Shown piece after piece: positions 1 through 11,697 of a stretch of 64,000 bases of DNA (position 1 is its first letter; each line of letters opens with the position of its first letter). Below the pieces are notes generated by a model. The model ran no database searches, was not told the origin of the DNA, and saw only the letters and a list, made by a program, of their open reading frames with translations. The translations under genes and the position numbers were made by a program. The stretch comes from Hysterium pulicare CBS 123377. Its lineage: Eukaryota > Ascomycota > Dothideomycetes > Hysteriales > Hysteriaceae. The DNA is taken from NCBI GenBank assembly GCA_000467715.1, contig AJFK01000612.1:62001-126000 (forward strand), in the 5' to 3' direction.

Positions 1-464
1 TGTTTGGACACTGTAAAGATACGGTAAAGGGATTAAAGATGGCGCCGGAGGCGTATGAGTAGGCAGCCGTCACAGGATAAGGCGGGAATTGGGATTATGC
101 TTGATAGACAGTTGGCGACCTTAAGGCTACCATCACTGCACGTAATTAAACTCCTCCTGAAATGCTGTAGTCCTCGAATAGGCTTTAGATTTCTTAAGCC
201 CTATTCCATCCACTCCACATCCAGAATGACCCCAATCCCTAGAACCCTTCCATACTTCCAGCGCCATTGTGGAAACCCCACACGATCCAGATGCTTAAAA
301 CAACGCTACATACATTTGGGGTATTGGGTATAAAGTGCAAAAGGAATTAAGGGAAAAAGAAAACAACAAAAGCAGTTCACTTACCAGGCTCATGATCCAG
401 TTCCAAAGTAGGTGCAAAAGGATTCTGACAAGCTGGTGATAGTGGCCTATTTCCAGTTGTAGTC
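1..464. other. Window edge, no gene assigned
   Basis: No convincing coding sequence was found. On the minus strand a good splice-donor-like sequence (cctg|gtaagt) ends at about 385. It could belong to a small exon at about 386-464 of a neighbouring gene or of an alternative end of the membrane-protein gene next door. Without sequence to the left this cannot be decided. Confidence 0.3.
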
Positions 465-1850
465 CTAGGGACTAATGGGCAAAGGTAACTCGCAGGCGGC
501 CTGGAAATCGGTGCGGCGGCGCAACTCCTCTTTTGCATCTATCCAATCGAGGTGTTTGAGCGACTCAGGGCCGCTGGAAGCTATAGTTGACAGCGATGAT
601 GGGATGCTTGGTTCCCGTACCTCGGGTCGTCGACGGTCAGCCGCTGGATTCTGGGGTTCAATGTTCTGAGGGAGTTGAGTGACTTGGTCTTGTCCCCAGC
701 GACGGTTCGGCGAGACGCTGCGGCGGTATTGGGGTCTCTGAAAGCTGGGAGGCCCACAGTTGGCACAGGGAAATGGGTACCACGGCTCGTTTCCTCTTGG
801 GAGGTCTGCCATTAGCGTTGTGTTGAAAGTCGCCAGTCGCTCTTGGAGGCGTGCCTGTATCGCAGCTAGCCTCTGTGCTTCTAAGTCCTCTTCTGAAGGT
901 TGTGGTGGTTCTTCGGAAACTTCGACAACCGGCATCAGTTCTGGCTCAACATTCATGCAGTACCGAGCTTCGAAGTTTGGGGTATTGACTAGGAAATAGT
1001 CAAGTTCTTGCTTGGTCCAAATGATGCTGAAGCCCGCTTCACCAGTAAGTATATCTGATTGGGGTTCATCAGTGCACTAATCGTGAATGTTATTGCGGTC
1101 TCACTCACTGTACCGCTCCTGGGCGTAGCGATTCTGGAACTGCACGCAAAGTTAGTCAAGTCTGACTCAGTAGCGGCTGGAACAAACATACTGCTCGCTT
1201 GACAAGCGGCGCCTCAGCCCGCGTGAGATATTGGATAATTGGGTCGACGGCATGGGGACGGTCATAGATGACTTGGATGTCTCTCAAACCATGTACCAAA
1301 CAATCGTGAGCCCAACGACGCTTGGCGAGATCAATCTTCGGCAGCAACATCTCGACGCATTTGTGGCTCAGCTGGTAGAGCTCCAAGTAAATGGTTTGGT
1401 CATTGCTACAAGAGATTAGTATCGGTGCGACAAAGGTAAAATGGAAAGTAGACGGACGTGTCTGGGATCAAGCGGTAATCTTCCATGGTCAAGGTGTCGG
1501 CGACATAGTAAGCTGCAACGGTTGCTCCAACTACTTCGACATATTGCACAGCGTAGAAAATATCTTTAAGAAAAGAGTTGAGAGCTTTATGAGACGCAAA
1601 GTCCTTCGTTGCCAGCTTCCTTGATATGATGAGGCCAAGCGGGGCGAATCCGAGACCAAATCGGACGAAATCGACAATGTGAGGTGAGGCAACCACCATG
1701 CTGCAGGCTGTCCGGTAATACTCGAAGCCTGAAGAGGCCATCTGGAGCGAAAGAAGAAGTAGTGCTTGTGAAGAGACGATGGTATTGGGAGCGTTGAAGA
1801 AGAAATACGTCGAAAGGACTGCGACGAGGTTGAAGATGCGGTGGAGCAAA
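465..1850 (-). CDS. Unrecognised multi-exon membrane protein (5' end unresolved)
   Basis: I do not recognise the family. Four exons can be read on the minus strand: about 1850-1458, 1405-1192, 1139-1109 (31 nt) and 1054-465. The joins keep one frame: PDT|NDQTIY, VKRA|FQNRY and QERY|NILTGEAG. The first intron has an ideal branch sequence (tactaat). The N-terminal part holds several hydrophobic stretches, so it is probably an integral membrane protein. The middle (LAKRRWAHDCLVHGLRD) is hydrophilic. The C-terminal 160 residues are Pro/Glu/Arg-rich and look disordered, with a possible Cys pair (PCANCG). No in-frame ATG was found for the first exon; the frame is closed upstream by a stop near 1885 with no acceptor between, so the true start probably lies in a further upstream exon I could not place. 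Function unknown. Confidence 0.55.
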
Positions 1851-3228
1851 ATGTTGTGATAGTGAAATAGGACATTTTTGCGTCAGGTGCGGGGTCTGTA
1901 TCTCTCATGATAGTAAAATGAAGGTGAAAGTACTCTAAATATTCACTGGTGGTGAATCTGGAAACTTGCTGACTTGACGGTGAGAGTTTTGGATTCGAAC
2001 GTCACATTTTTTCCACATGATGAACATGCCGAAGGTAAAGAGAAGAATGAAGACAGGTGGAGATACAGTCTAGGGGACTTTCTCTTCTTCTGGAGTTTGG
2101 ACATGACAGAAACGAATGGAGATATCTCATCGTTTCTTGCTGGCCAGATATACTACATCGTTGGCAAAATCGGTCATTACGAGTGTGTAGCCTACATCCG
2201 ACGCATTTACTACCAGGAAGTGTTGCAAACATGTTGAAGGCAGGATGGATAGAAAAAAGACAATGTTCGCTGAATGTGAATGGTGATAGCAAAGAGTTGA
2301 CGTTGGAAGGCTAAAAGGCGCCTTTCCCAAACAGGGCATGCGTGAGCCGCTAGTCAGGCACGCCCCACAATTTCAAGTGTGCAGCCTCATGTTCGTGTCC
2401 TTCACCATCTTCTGACTCTTATCTGTAGAGCCAGCACACGACTTGACCGCATCTTGTCACTTTCTTGCTCGGATAAGTTTGGAGCATGATTACAGCTCGC
2501 ACCTCCCCAGATCGCGCACCAGATGTACTGAACAGCGAGTTGTTGCCCGTCAATCTGCTAATACTCTGGCTTCTCTCCTTTGCACTCGTGACATCCTCCA
2601 GGATGCTGAAGCTGAACACTGCTGCAAACTCTCGGACCGAAATGCTTGTACTGCCCAGAAGTGGGGAGGAAACGTCTTTCGAGTTATGCTGCCCGTTACC
2701 CCAATGTCAATATCCAAGGCAAAGTGAACCGCACGGCACCGCTATCTCAAAAAGCGGTCTGTTGCTCAATAGCCTATTGTTCTCTTCCAATGAGCCCGAA
2801 GGAAACAGGAACCCATATAACCCTAATTCTCATGTGAACTACAATACAATGTTCGTATTGTTTAAAAGTAAACCAGGTCTGCATTGAGTAGACCAACAAC
2901 TTACTTTCCGTTGAACTGCTCGGTACATTCTATACCTAGGTATATCCCGTTCGTAGTGTGGAGCACGGAAGCGTCGGATCAACTTATCTTCCGTAAGACC
3001 TATCCCGACTTCACGCCCTCAAACTCATTCCCTCTCACGGCACTCTCGCCATCCTCTCGATCTCTCACTCAATATCTCCTTCCACCATCTGTCACGATTC
3101 GCTCTCTGTCTACTTAAGCTAACATTCTACAGTCATAAGTGTGCACTGGCGCCCATAGACACATCTGAATTCACTTCGGATCCAACTCCGCTGTGGACAC
3201 GTCCTTAGTTTCCAATCCGAACTTAAGG
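1851..3228. other. Intergenic, no supported gene
   Basis: This stretch may hold the missing first exon of the membrane-protein gene on its left, and on its right the promoter and leader of the WG-rich gene. From about 3000 to 3110 it is C/T-rich, as fungal leaders often are. An ATG-started open frame at 2486-2887 (133 aa) shows no recognisable domain and no coding-like composition, so I did not call it. Confidence 0.4.
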
Positions 3229-6200
3229 ATGCCCGCGCTCAAGGGCATCGAATGCTCGATAGAGCTGGCTCGCTCTGGCAAAAGGCTACATGAATATGGG
3301 ACCACTTACGGCGATGGCGTCGTTGACACATTCATTGCTGTTCCAACCGATGAGAATGTGCCCTTCACGATCCGCTTTATGTCGACCGATTTTATTGCCC
3401 CAGGCTTGGCCTTCTTTGTTTATATCGATGGCACATATCATTGTAACCGCATTCGCGCAGGGCTCAAGATGTCCAAAAGCGTATGCGACTTTCACTTACG
3501 CCAGAAGGAACATAAAACTGAAAATAATTTCATGGGCCATGAATGGAACTTTAATAAGCTCGACATCGGTAAGTATTCGCCTTTGAAAGCACTTGTCTGC
3601 TGCTAAACATAAGAACAGTGTCCGCAGATGAAGCACCAGCTATTAACCCGCTTATTCTCAAAAATCTCGGCTCAATTGAAATCGTTGTTTTGCGTTGCAA
3701 GGACGAACCGGCCCAGCCAACCCCATCCGACTTACGGTCAGCCATGAAGTCTGCTAGTAAGAAGGGCCGCCATGTTAGGATCGAGGCTCCCTTTGAACAT
3801 GTTGTAGCGAAACCAGCAGCAACCGACAATGGGCACAACGAGATCGAAACTGGAGATATGTTTGGTTTGTTCGACGGAGCAGCCGATGCACCAGAGCATA
3901 ATTTTGGAATGGACGGTCGCTATGAAGAGCGTGGTAGGCCGTATGATGGCCCAGCAGGTTATAGCCAGGATTGGCAGTTGCCCGGCAGATACGGCCCCGA
4001 TTGGGAAATCCGCAACAGCCAGTTCAGACATGTTGAACATCGGCGTGTCAACAGCAGGCATCAAGACGATGATGTTCAAACGATAAATACGACGCCTGAG
4101 CGACCCGAGCGGAGGAGATACCCTTCTGGCAAGCCCCAGCGGGAATCGATGTCATCTGAAATTAGCCGTCGCCCCCCTAAATCGTTCACATCATCGGAAG
4201 GTATGAAGAGCTATATCGACGACCGGGAGCATCCAGTATACCTTCCTCACCAGCCGATTTACCCACAACCTCCATATTCGAGAGTCAATGAATGGGAATA
4301 CGTTTACAACAGTGGCGGCACAAAGCCTCCAGCTCCGCCAGTTGAGCATAGGTATGGCGATAGTGCCCAAGAGAGGCGTCCTCCACCTTCATCGGCGGAT
4401 GCCGAGAGTAATGCATTCTGGGATCGTCTCCCTCAACGCAATGAGCCTTATCAGCATACCGAAGGTGCCACTCCACAGTTCATTCCGCCGGAATACGACA
4501 GGTCATGGGCTATCCCAAACGCTGAAGCTGCGCCACGCAACGCTTACTCCTACGGTGCTAACATGACCGGAGCTTGGAACCAAGCGAATGGCAGTCATGT
4601 CAGTGGATGGGAATCCCGACGTGACCGACAGGCCCCCGGACTCCCATCACATGCTTCAGATCTCCATCATGTGTTAGATCCCATACTAACAATGCATCAC
4701 ATGGCTGCACAAAGCCGAGGAAACGGAGACTCGAGGGGCCCCCCCGAACAAAATGGCTGGTCCTCCGGTCATGATGGCAACGGCCCATGGAAAGGCTCAG
4801 ATCAGAAGTATGGCCGGGATCAACCGCAGAAGCAGAAGGTGGCAGACTCGTGGGCAAGTACCAGTGAAAAGGATTCATGGGGTGACAATGCTAAGCTTGC
4901 GACTGATACATGGGACTCCAGCGGAGGCAATAACCTATGGAGTGGCAAAGTGGAAATCCTCTCCGGAGAACCGAAGCAGAAGAGGGCAGACTCGTGGGAT
5001 AGCAACAGTACATGGGGAGATCTTGCTAAGCCTGCAACTGATACTTGGGGTTCTAGCGGAGGAAATACATGGGGCCAAAAGGGCGAACCTCATTCTGGAG
5101 AAGCGAAGCAGCTCGAAATTCCAGTCAACAAATCTCGTGGTTTTCAAGACCTGTGGGGTTCTGGTGTGCGCGATAATGTCAAGGAGTTTGGAGGAGCACA
5201 GTGGTCTGCATCAACCACCGAGAAACCAAGCACTCGCGGAGATGGATGGGGTTCAAGCGAAAAACAAGCACAAGACCAAGCTCCCTCGAATGATCACGGC
5301 TGGGGCTCAGGCAACAACAACGGCCAAGATGGTAATGCTTCCAACAGTCAAGGCTGGAACTGGGGTTCGGGCGGTAACAAAGGCCAGGATGATAATGCTT
5401 CAGACAATCAAGGCTGGAACTGGGGTTCAAGCAGTAACCACGGTCTAGATGAGAAAGCTTCGAATGACCAAGGCTGGAGCTGGGGGGGTTTAGGCGATAA
5501 CAACGGTCATGGTGGCAGTACTTCAACTAACCACGGCTGGGGCGTGAGCGATGGTAACGGACAAGATCACGCTACGTCCAATACTCAAAGTTGGGGTGTC
5601 GACGACAAAGATGGACAAAACCACTCCGGGTCCAATGATAAAGGCTGGGGCTCAAGCAATGACAATGGACAAGAGCATCCCTCATCCGAACACCAAGGCT
5701 GGGGCACAGCAAATCCTGGAAATACAAATAATGACTCGGCAAATGTTGTTAACGACTCGACATGGGGTAATGTCAATCAGGCTGGATCAAACAACCAAAG
5801 CTGGGACTCTACTGCAAATTCAGATGAGCATGCCTGGGGCACCACGAACGACCATAAAGAGTCTACAGAGAATCAAAACTGGAACGTCTCCGGCGCTGAC
5901 AGCCTCAAAAATGACAATTCGAACAACTGGAATGCCAACGATGCCACTACAGAACAACCTTCCTGGAATGGGGGTAACGACAACAATGACAATGGCGAGC
6001 AGGCCAATAATAATGTACAAGAGGGGAACTCTTGGGGCCATGATGACAATCAGAACAACGATAACGAGAACTCAACCGGGGCCGACGCTTGGAATCATAA
6101 CGATTCCACTAAACAGACTGATACGGGTCAAAACGGACAGTCCAACAATGATAACAATGGATGGAATAACGACACTCCCAAGAACCAGGCTAGCTCCTGG

Positions 6201-7235
6201 AACAACAATCAAATAAACCAAGAAGGTGCTTGGAATGGAGACAATCAGTATACCTCCAAGAAGAACTCTAGTTCCAAAGTAGAGGTGGAGTCGAAACCAA
6301 TGTTCGGCACGAGTCCCTTCTACCAAGGTCTTCCCGCAGGTCCACAGCCTTATTGGCTTGATTGGCGGGCATCCGATCCAGTCCAACCACTCCCTGTTAT
6401 CCCCAAGGCTATGGCTAGTGCCAGATCAGGAGCCACGAAGATTGGAGAAGCAGTGCCTTTGTATAAGATTCCTTTATCTCATGCCGAGAAGCAAAAGCTT
6501 GAACATCAAGTGCGAGCCGGTCCCGGGGTCCCATGGCATCACCGTAAGGGAAGACCAGCTTATATAGATCTAATTGAAGCACCAGTAAGTTCTTAGACTA
6601 ACTTTGCAATTGTTCAAGCATTAACGTTTCTACACTTTCAGTACGCCATTTTCAGGTTCAAGTATCGCAGCCGAGCCATGCTGAAGCAGATATTTGGACA
6701 CGATGTCACTGCAGCTTCAGTATCGGTATTAGAAGACAGCGATGAAGCCATCAAGGCGAAATTGCGTCACCGCAGCAAAGACGAGATCATCGCAGAACTC
6801 TTGAAAATGAGATCCACCGTACAGCCCAATGCTGGCGTCTCTCCAACTAATGATGTCAGCCCTGCTGGGGCATGGAACGACAATGCTAGCCATCACTCTG
6901 GGAAGAGCGATCGAACCGTAACGCCCACATCATACAAGGCCTGGGGCCAAGCATCCAAGCATTCCAATTCCCAGAAGGCGGCGTCTGATCATGGTTCAGT
7001 GAAAGGAAATAATAACAACGGTAAAGGAGGCACTGGTGGACAATGGGATACTGGCAACAATGATGCAGCCGGAGGCAATTCATGGGGACAAGACAACAAC
7101 AACGGAACCGATGGAAATACATGGGGACAAAACAACAATGCTGCAAGTGGAGGAAATGGATGGGGATCCGGCGGGGCCACAGAACCGACCGGTGCTTGGG
7201 GCGGTGGCGGTGGTGGTGCTAATGTTGCGTGGTGA
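3229..7235 (+). CDS. DUF7918-like protein with a very long WG/GW- and Asn-rich region
   Basis: Exons 3229-3568, 3619-6584 and 6642-7235 give 1299 aa in one frame. The start is the first in-frame ATG; the frame extends upstream only through a GTG. Residues 1 to about 135 form a compact beta-rich domain (IRFMSTDFIAPGLAFFVYID) resembling the fungal DUF7918 family, whose function is unknown to me. About residues 150-350 are polar and low in complexity. From about residue 400 to 900 there are roughly 27 tryptophans, nearly all followed by Gly or Asn in Gly/Asn/Ser/Asp context, e.g. QGWNWGSGGN. A folded patch follows (YAIFRFKYRSRAMLKQIFG and on), then a second short WG-rich tail. Such tryptophans are the hallmark of Argonaute-binding hooks, but no binding domain is proven. 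Other possibilities are a condensate-forming or prion-like protein. No signal peptide or membrane segment. Confidence 0.85.
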
Positions 7236-7374
7236 GATAGGAAGTCATCCAACACAAGTATATGTTGATGCTGCTGGAAGGTTGAGGGTTGCCATCTTAA
7301 TAAGAGTACAGCGTTGTAGGTTCTGAATCTAGGCTGTACTTAAGGATTCTGCATGGACTAGTTATCGGTGCCAG

Positions 7375-7460
7375 TTCTCTGTTTTTCTGCTTCTTTCTTT
7401 TCTTTTCTGTTCTCTTTTCTTTTCTGTTCTCTTTTCTTTTCTCTGCCTGTTTTCCATTCC
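7375..7460 (+). repeat. Pyrimidine tract with a perfect 17-bp tandem duplication
   Basis: The plus strand is almost pure C/T for about 85 bases. Inside it the 17-mer ctgttctcttttctttt occurs twice in tandem without mismatch (7407-7423 and 7424-7440). It lies about 140 bp behind the stop of the WG-rich gene, so it is likely in the 3' UTR or terminator region. Confidence 0.85.
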
Positions 7461-8196
7461 CTTTTCATGATGCATGGCTGGGAAGACGGGCCATCTACGT
7501 CGTCACGGACGGGCCTGTCATTCTGTTTCTTTTCTCTTCACTATGATCTGCGGCTACAGGCCCAACGATGCAATGTACGGTTTTCGAAATGTGAGGAGGA
7601 TTATCTGCTCAAACTAGTAGTCTAAAAATATGCCTGAAGGCTTCAATCAATGATGAATTGTAAAGCTTTGAAGCGTGCAGAGCTTCGAAACTTCCTCCCT
7701 ACTCCAAACATTCTCGAAGTACTTTAAAGACTCCAACTTGACGAGTCCGTGCATTCACGCGATGCTTGCAGTTATCCAGAGAAACACTTAGAGTCGCAAG
7801 ACGTATAAATTTCCTCTCAGTTACGATGTTTGAGCTCATCCTTTGATCGGAACAGGTATCTACACATCATTCCCATCTCCCTTCTCGAGCATGATCACCT
7901 ATGTCAAGGCAACTTCTTTTCATGACCTCACCGGCCATCGCTCAGGCAGATAAATCGCCCATTATCTCTTATCCTAGCCTTCTGTAATGTTATAATGTAG
8001 AGCTCCGTCCATAATATACATAGTCCCATAAGCCCATACGCTTCCCGTGGACCTTTTTAGAGGATGCTAGTCTGAGTTCTTAGGGTGCGTAAGACGGCGA
8101 GCGCGACAGACGAAACGGATCATCGCGAACGCGGACCCTGTGAAAGCTTCGACATGTACCTTCAGCATCTAGCGAGCTACAGATCAAGCAGTTGCC

Positions 8197-8274
8197 GAAT
8201 CGAGTAGTTCGCACATTCAGTAGCTCACATTCAGTGACTCCTACATGCAGTAACTTCCACGTTCAGTAGCCTCC
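8197..8274 (+). repeat. Degenerate 16-bp tandem repeat, about five units
   Basis: Units read gaatcgagtagttcgc, acattcagtagctc (two bases short), acattcagtgactcct, acatgcagtaacttcc and acgttcagtagcctcc. The shared core is a(c)attcagtag/ac. It lies about 170 bp behind the PP2C stop (which is on the minus strand). The unit length is not a multiple of three, so it is probably a noncoding minisatellite. Confidence 0.7.
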
Positions 8275-8447
8275 ATACCCACGACCACCACCTGGAAAGT
8301 ATGAATAACCTTCTAGCGTACGCTTATGTCTCCAAATGGACCACCGCTGCGGCGGTCAAAAAAGTTCGTCTCCGAGTGTCCCAACAAGGGGCAAGGGGCG
8401 GTGCCAGGGACGGCTGGTTTGTTGTACGTGTCCACCGACTCGGCCTT

Positions 8448-9671
8448 TCAAATTCCTTTCCGTCTCTTGCACTGCGCAGCCACCACGCTGATGTCGTCAA
8501 GCTTGCCGCCTTCAATCGACAACCCCTCATCAATCGCCTTCTCCATATATGGACTCTCGGCAAATGGATCTTCGGCGATCGTTCTTGCAGCATTCACAAG
8601 CTCTCGAGCCACGAACTGCATTCTATCCGCGTAACCCTGTTCGCCAGGCTCCTTATTTGGGTTCGTGTTGTTTGCTCCGTTCTTCCATTTCTCCATGCTA
8701 TCCACTACGTTTTGAACCACTTCATGATCCCAGAGGTTGTCTACTACGCCATCCGTCATGGCTAGAATAATGTCGTCTTCCTCAATTGCAATGCGGTCCA
8801 TTACCGCATTACCAGTCGGTGTATCCGGGCTGTTCGTGCCTAGTTGTCTCGGACAGTCAAACCAATGCCACTGTTCCGTAGTTTTGAAGATGATTTCGCG
8901 GTCTTTCGGTCTCAATACTAGAATCTGAGAATCCCCTAGCTGCGTTACGTAAAGCATTGGATGCGGCGGTTTGTTGCTGTCTGCGCCTAGAAGCGCGGCG
9001 CAGGCGGTCGTAGTACCGAACCATTCATTTGGAGCAGAAGTAGCTTGTTTGGTCTGTTCGAAAGCTTTCTGGAGGTACGATACGGGATCTGGTTCAGAGC
9101 CTCCGCCGTATTTGGCTCGTTCGGCCTCTAAAGCCCAGAAGTGGAGGATCAGACGGGACCATAAACTGTAGATACAATTAGTATTTCCTGAGGCCAAAAG
9201 TCTATATCTCATGTGGATGATAGTGAATTACGCTGCATGTCCTCTATCCTTAGCCGCCCAAGCACCAACTCCATCATTCGCTCCGATAAAACTATCATTG
9301 ACCAGCACGGCATCATCACCATTTGTAATCCCCCTAATCATTTCCCCATCCACATAAGCCCTTCGATCTCGGCTCTTGTTGTGCGTACTCAAAGGTTCCG
9401 AGAAAGACCCCGAGGGATACGATAAGAAGGGTGGCGGAAATGGTCTCGAAGGTCTCTTTGCATAGAGAGCATATCCAGCTTCAAAATAGAATGGCGATTT
9501 GGACTTGGTAGGGGCAGATTCATCCGGTACAGGCGTCGTAGTGCCAGCCCTGGGCTCTTGGACACCGCGCGTTGAGAAGCATCGTGAGCAGGTGGGAGCA
9601 GCGGAGAGCCGACGAACTGCCAGGTGCTGGAGTACGTCGATTGGAGATTTGCGCAGGGCGGATACGTTCAT
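8448..9671 (-). CDS. PP2C-family Ser/Thr phosphatase, mitochondrial Ptc7/Azr1 type
   Basis: Two exons (9671-9232 and 9165-8448) give 385 aa. The intron ends in ctacag and the join restores AA|LWSRL. PP2C enzymes remove phosphate from Ser/Thr using two metal ions. The four metal-site motifs are visible in order: ANDGVGAW (residues 131-138, canonical GxxDGVGGW), QLGDSQ, AMTDGV and LDDISVV. The short catalytic domain without the usual inserts is typical of the Ptc7/Azr1 branch, which is mitochondrial in yeast. The first 30 residues are Arg/Ser/Leu-rich without acids apart from one Asp, fitting an import signal. In yeast Ptc7 acts on coenzyme Q biosynthesis (Coq7); transfer of that role here is inference. 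Confidence 0.88.
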
Positions 9672-10215
9672 GCCAGCGAAGATATCGAAAGTGCACGTCC
9701 ACTCAGGTGGAGAGCGAATCTGAGGGGCCCGTCCAGGCAGAATGGGGAGTGGTGATAGAGCGGCGCTTTATCGCGGAGGTGCTCGGAGTGAGACCTGCTT
9801 CCCGTGCTTCGATGACGCAGGTGGGCCGAACAGAGAACACTATATATATATTATGCCAAATTGCTGAAATCCTCAGGAGTTTTTATTGTTTTATGCTCTA
9901 TGGATTTGAATGTTTGCCCTCACTGTTCTTGAATATTGTTATGTAAATGCCTAGAATTGCTGGCATGTGAAAGTGTCTCGGTCGCCGAGAGAGAGAGAGA
10001 GAGAGAGAGAGACAACACTTCTGTCGGTTGAGTCGTATCGGAGACTAGTTCTCTTCGCATTTTCTACATGCCCTACTTCTATCCTGATACAGAGTCAAAG
10101 TCAGTTAACAATCAAGGGTGCGAGTTGAGCCACGCCTTCAAGGATTCCCCTCAACCTTTAACACCCAACGCCGTATCAATGCGTGACCTTGCAAGTCCCA
10201 AAGACCTCCATCTAC
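9672..10215. other. Intergenic with GA microsatellite
   Basis: It holds the promoter of the PP2C gene on its left and the 3' end of the CBS gene on its right. Only the GA repeat and a short (ta)n run near 9841-9853 stand out. Confidence 0.5.
9987..10012 (+). repeat. (GA)13 microsatellite
   Basis: Thirteen uninterrupted GA units are seen, about 315 bp upstream of the PP2C start codon. Length polymorphism is likely; a role in promoter opening is possible but not shown. Confidence 0.95.
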
Positions 10216-10771
10216 TTAAGCTCGACGCTTGAGAAAGCTCTCAAGGTCAGGTTTTGTTGCGACTCCCAACACAAACTTCCTGCTCCCATCTGTGACCACC
10301 GCAAAGTCTTGTGGCTCGCCGCCCTCAGGCCCTCCACTGAAGAAAGCGGCCAGCTCCTCTAATGGCGTCTCCATCGTGATGACCTTGTATGCCCTGCCTC
10401 TCCGCCTGAACTTCGTCATAGCTTTCTCCACCAAATCGCTATCTTGAACTTTATGTTCCTTCAATAGCTGCTGCAGTCGGGGAATGTTGATGTAACCAAG
10501 GAGAGCTCGATTCTCTTGCGAAATGACGGTAAGATGGGTGTAGTCGCGTTCGAAGGCGCTCATCATGGCATGCGATATAGGGTCTGATGGCTTCACAGAG
10601 AGCGCAGGGGGAGGATCGAGGTCTTCTACTGTAGCCTACATAAGTGTTACTCATTGCATGAGGGCAGGGACAACTTTTGAGATGCCTTACCCCACGAAAT
10701 TTATCTGCCCATAGCGACTGCCCAGAAACGTCGGCAATGCCATTGGCGCCCGTTGTTGACCTAACGCTCAT
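10216..10771 (-). CDS. Small CBS-domain protein
   Basis: Exons 10771-10691 and 10635-10216 give 166 aa; the join reads KFRG|ATVEDLD. After a 30-residue leader the protein is a tandem CBS pair: first PSDPISHAMMSAFERDYTHL with a Leu-rich strand-helix (LLGYINIPRLQQLL), then a second copy ending FAVVTDGSRKFVLGVATKPD. CBS pairs usually bind adenine nucleotides and act as energy sensors or dimerisers. This one stands alone, without an enzyme domain, so its partner cannot be read from the sequence. Probably soluble and cytosolic or nuclear. Family assignment is good; function is open. Confidence 0.82.
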
Positions 10772-11697
10772 CGTGTTGAGTCCGTGTTACCGGATGTTGT
10801 AAGTATCTAGGTAGCTGGATAATTTTCTTGCGCAAGACAAAGAAATTATGGCGACTGATCGTCGGATCGCCCCGCAGAGAGCGCTAGGGACATGGCCGCC
10901 ATCAGCCACCCGCCACCTTTTGTGGCACTCTAAATTCACCAAAAACATCACCTGGAGCAAAGTTGCGAATACTAAGAAGTTTCGTGTAAGCGAGCTGGAC
11001 TAAGATATTTGATGCTTCGTAGTTTTGATCTAGCTAGGTACAATGTCATCTGAGAAAAAATCATTCGGTATCCTGTAAGATGGGCAAGCGATTTTAAGTA
11101 AATATCAAGTACGGTATTTACCTTTGCCTCCTTAATATTTTTGGGCCACCGGAAAGTGTGACTTAGTTGAGCTGTTATTGTAGCGCGCTCCTAACGATCG
11201 AGTAGAAAGTGCCGTCAAGGAGGTATTGCTATTTGCTGGTTTCTGTCACTTTTCTATGCAATTCATTAGCTTTGCTTGTTAACCAGAGTGATAGTGACAC
11301 TGGTGGTGTTCTGTATTGGTGCTCAGAGAGAAGATTTAAAACTCATCAACGACAAACACAAGCGAATCACAGGCTTGGACGATCCTTGGGATTATTACCT
11401 CCCCTGTGACTCCAGCCCGATTTGTCTCCGCCTAAGGATGATACAATGGTTTTCATCATAGCGTATCAAGGGTTTCATGAATGAAAGTAAACCAACTTAC
11501 GATAGATGAACCGTCTCATTTGAGAATCCAAAGTGCGCTCGAGCCCTCAGCTTCGATTCGCGATAACTGTTGGATGAAGGTCAAGCCACAGCGGCCTGTC
11601 GATAAAATTCGTAGGCGAAGATGAAATCGCCGCTGTTCTCCATGATCTATTCATGTTAGGGGATGCTGATTCTGATCCACGCGGTCCACTCGGGCGA
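10772..11697. other. Intergenic, no supported gene
   Basis: This holds the promoter of the CBS gene and the 3' region of the DUF3807-like gene. Short open frames at 11209-11461 overlap each other, lack splice or domain support, and are not called. Confidence 0.45.

Larger units (their letters stand above)
7236..8447. other. Intergenic, two tail-to-tail genes
   Basis: This lies between the ends of the WG-rich gene (+) and the PP2C gene (-) and should hold both 3' UTRs. It contains a pyrimidine tract and a degenerate 16-bp repeat, annotated separately. No further gene is supported. Confidence 0.5.

Noticed and set aside
1980-2010. tRNA T-arm-like gttcgaatcc on the minus strand
   Set aside because: The five-base stems do not pair, and no acceptor, D or anticodon arm is found at the right distance.
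2486-2887. 133-aa open frame with ATG
   Set aside because: No domain, overlapping frames of similar length, and no coding-like composition; it lies in a region without splice or promoter support.
8301-8765. 154-aa plus-strand frame
   Set aside because: It runs antisense across the conserved PP2C coding exon, which fully explains the sequence.
11209-11461. Short overlapping plus-strand frames
   Set aside because: No domain, no conserved splice joins, frames conflict with each other.
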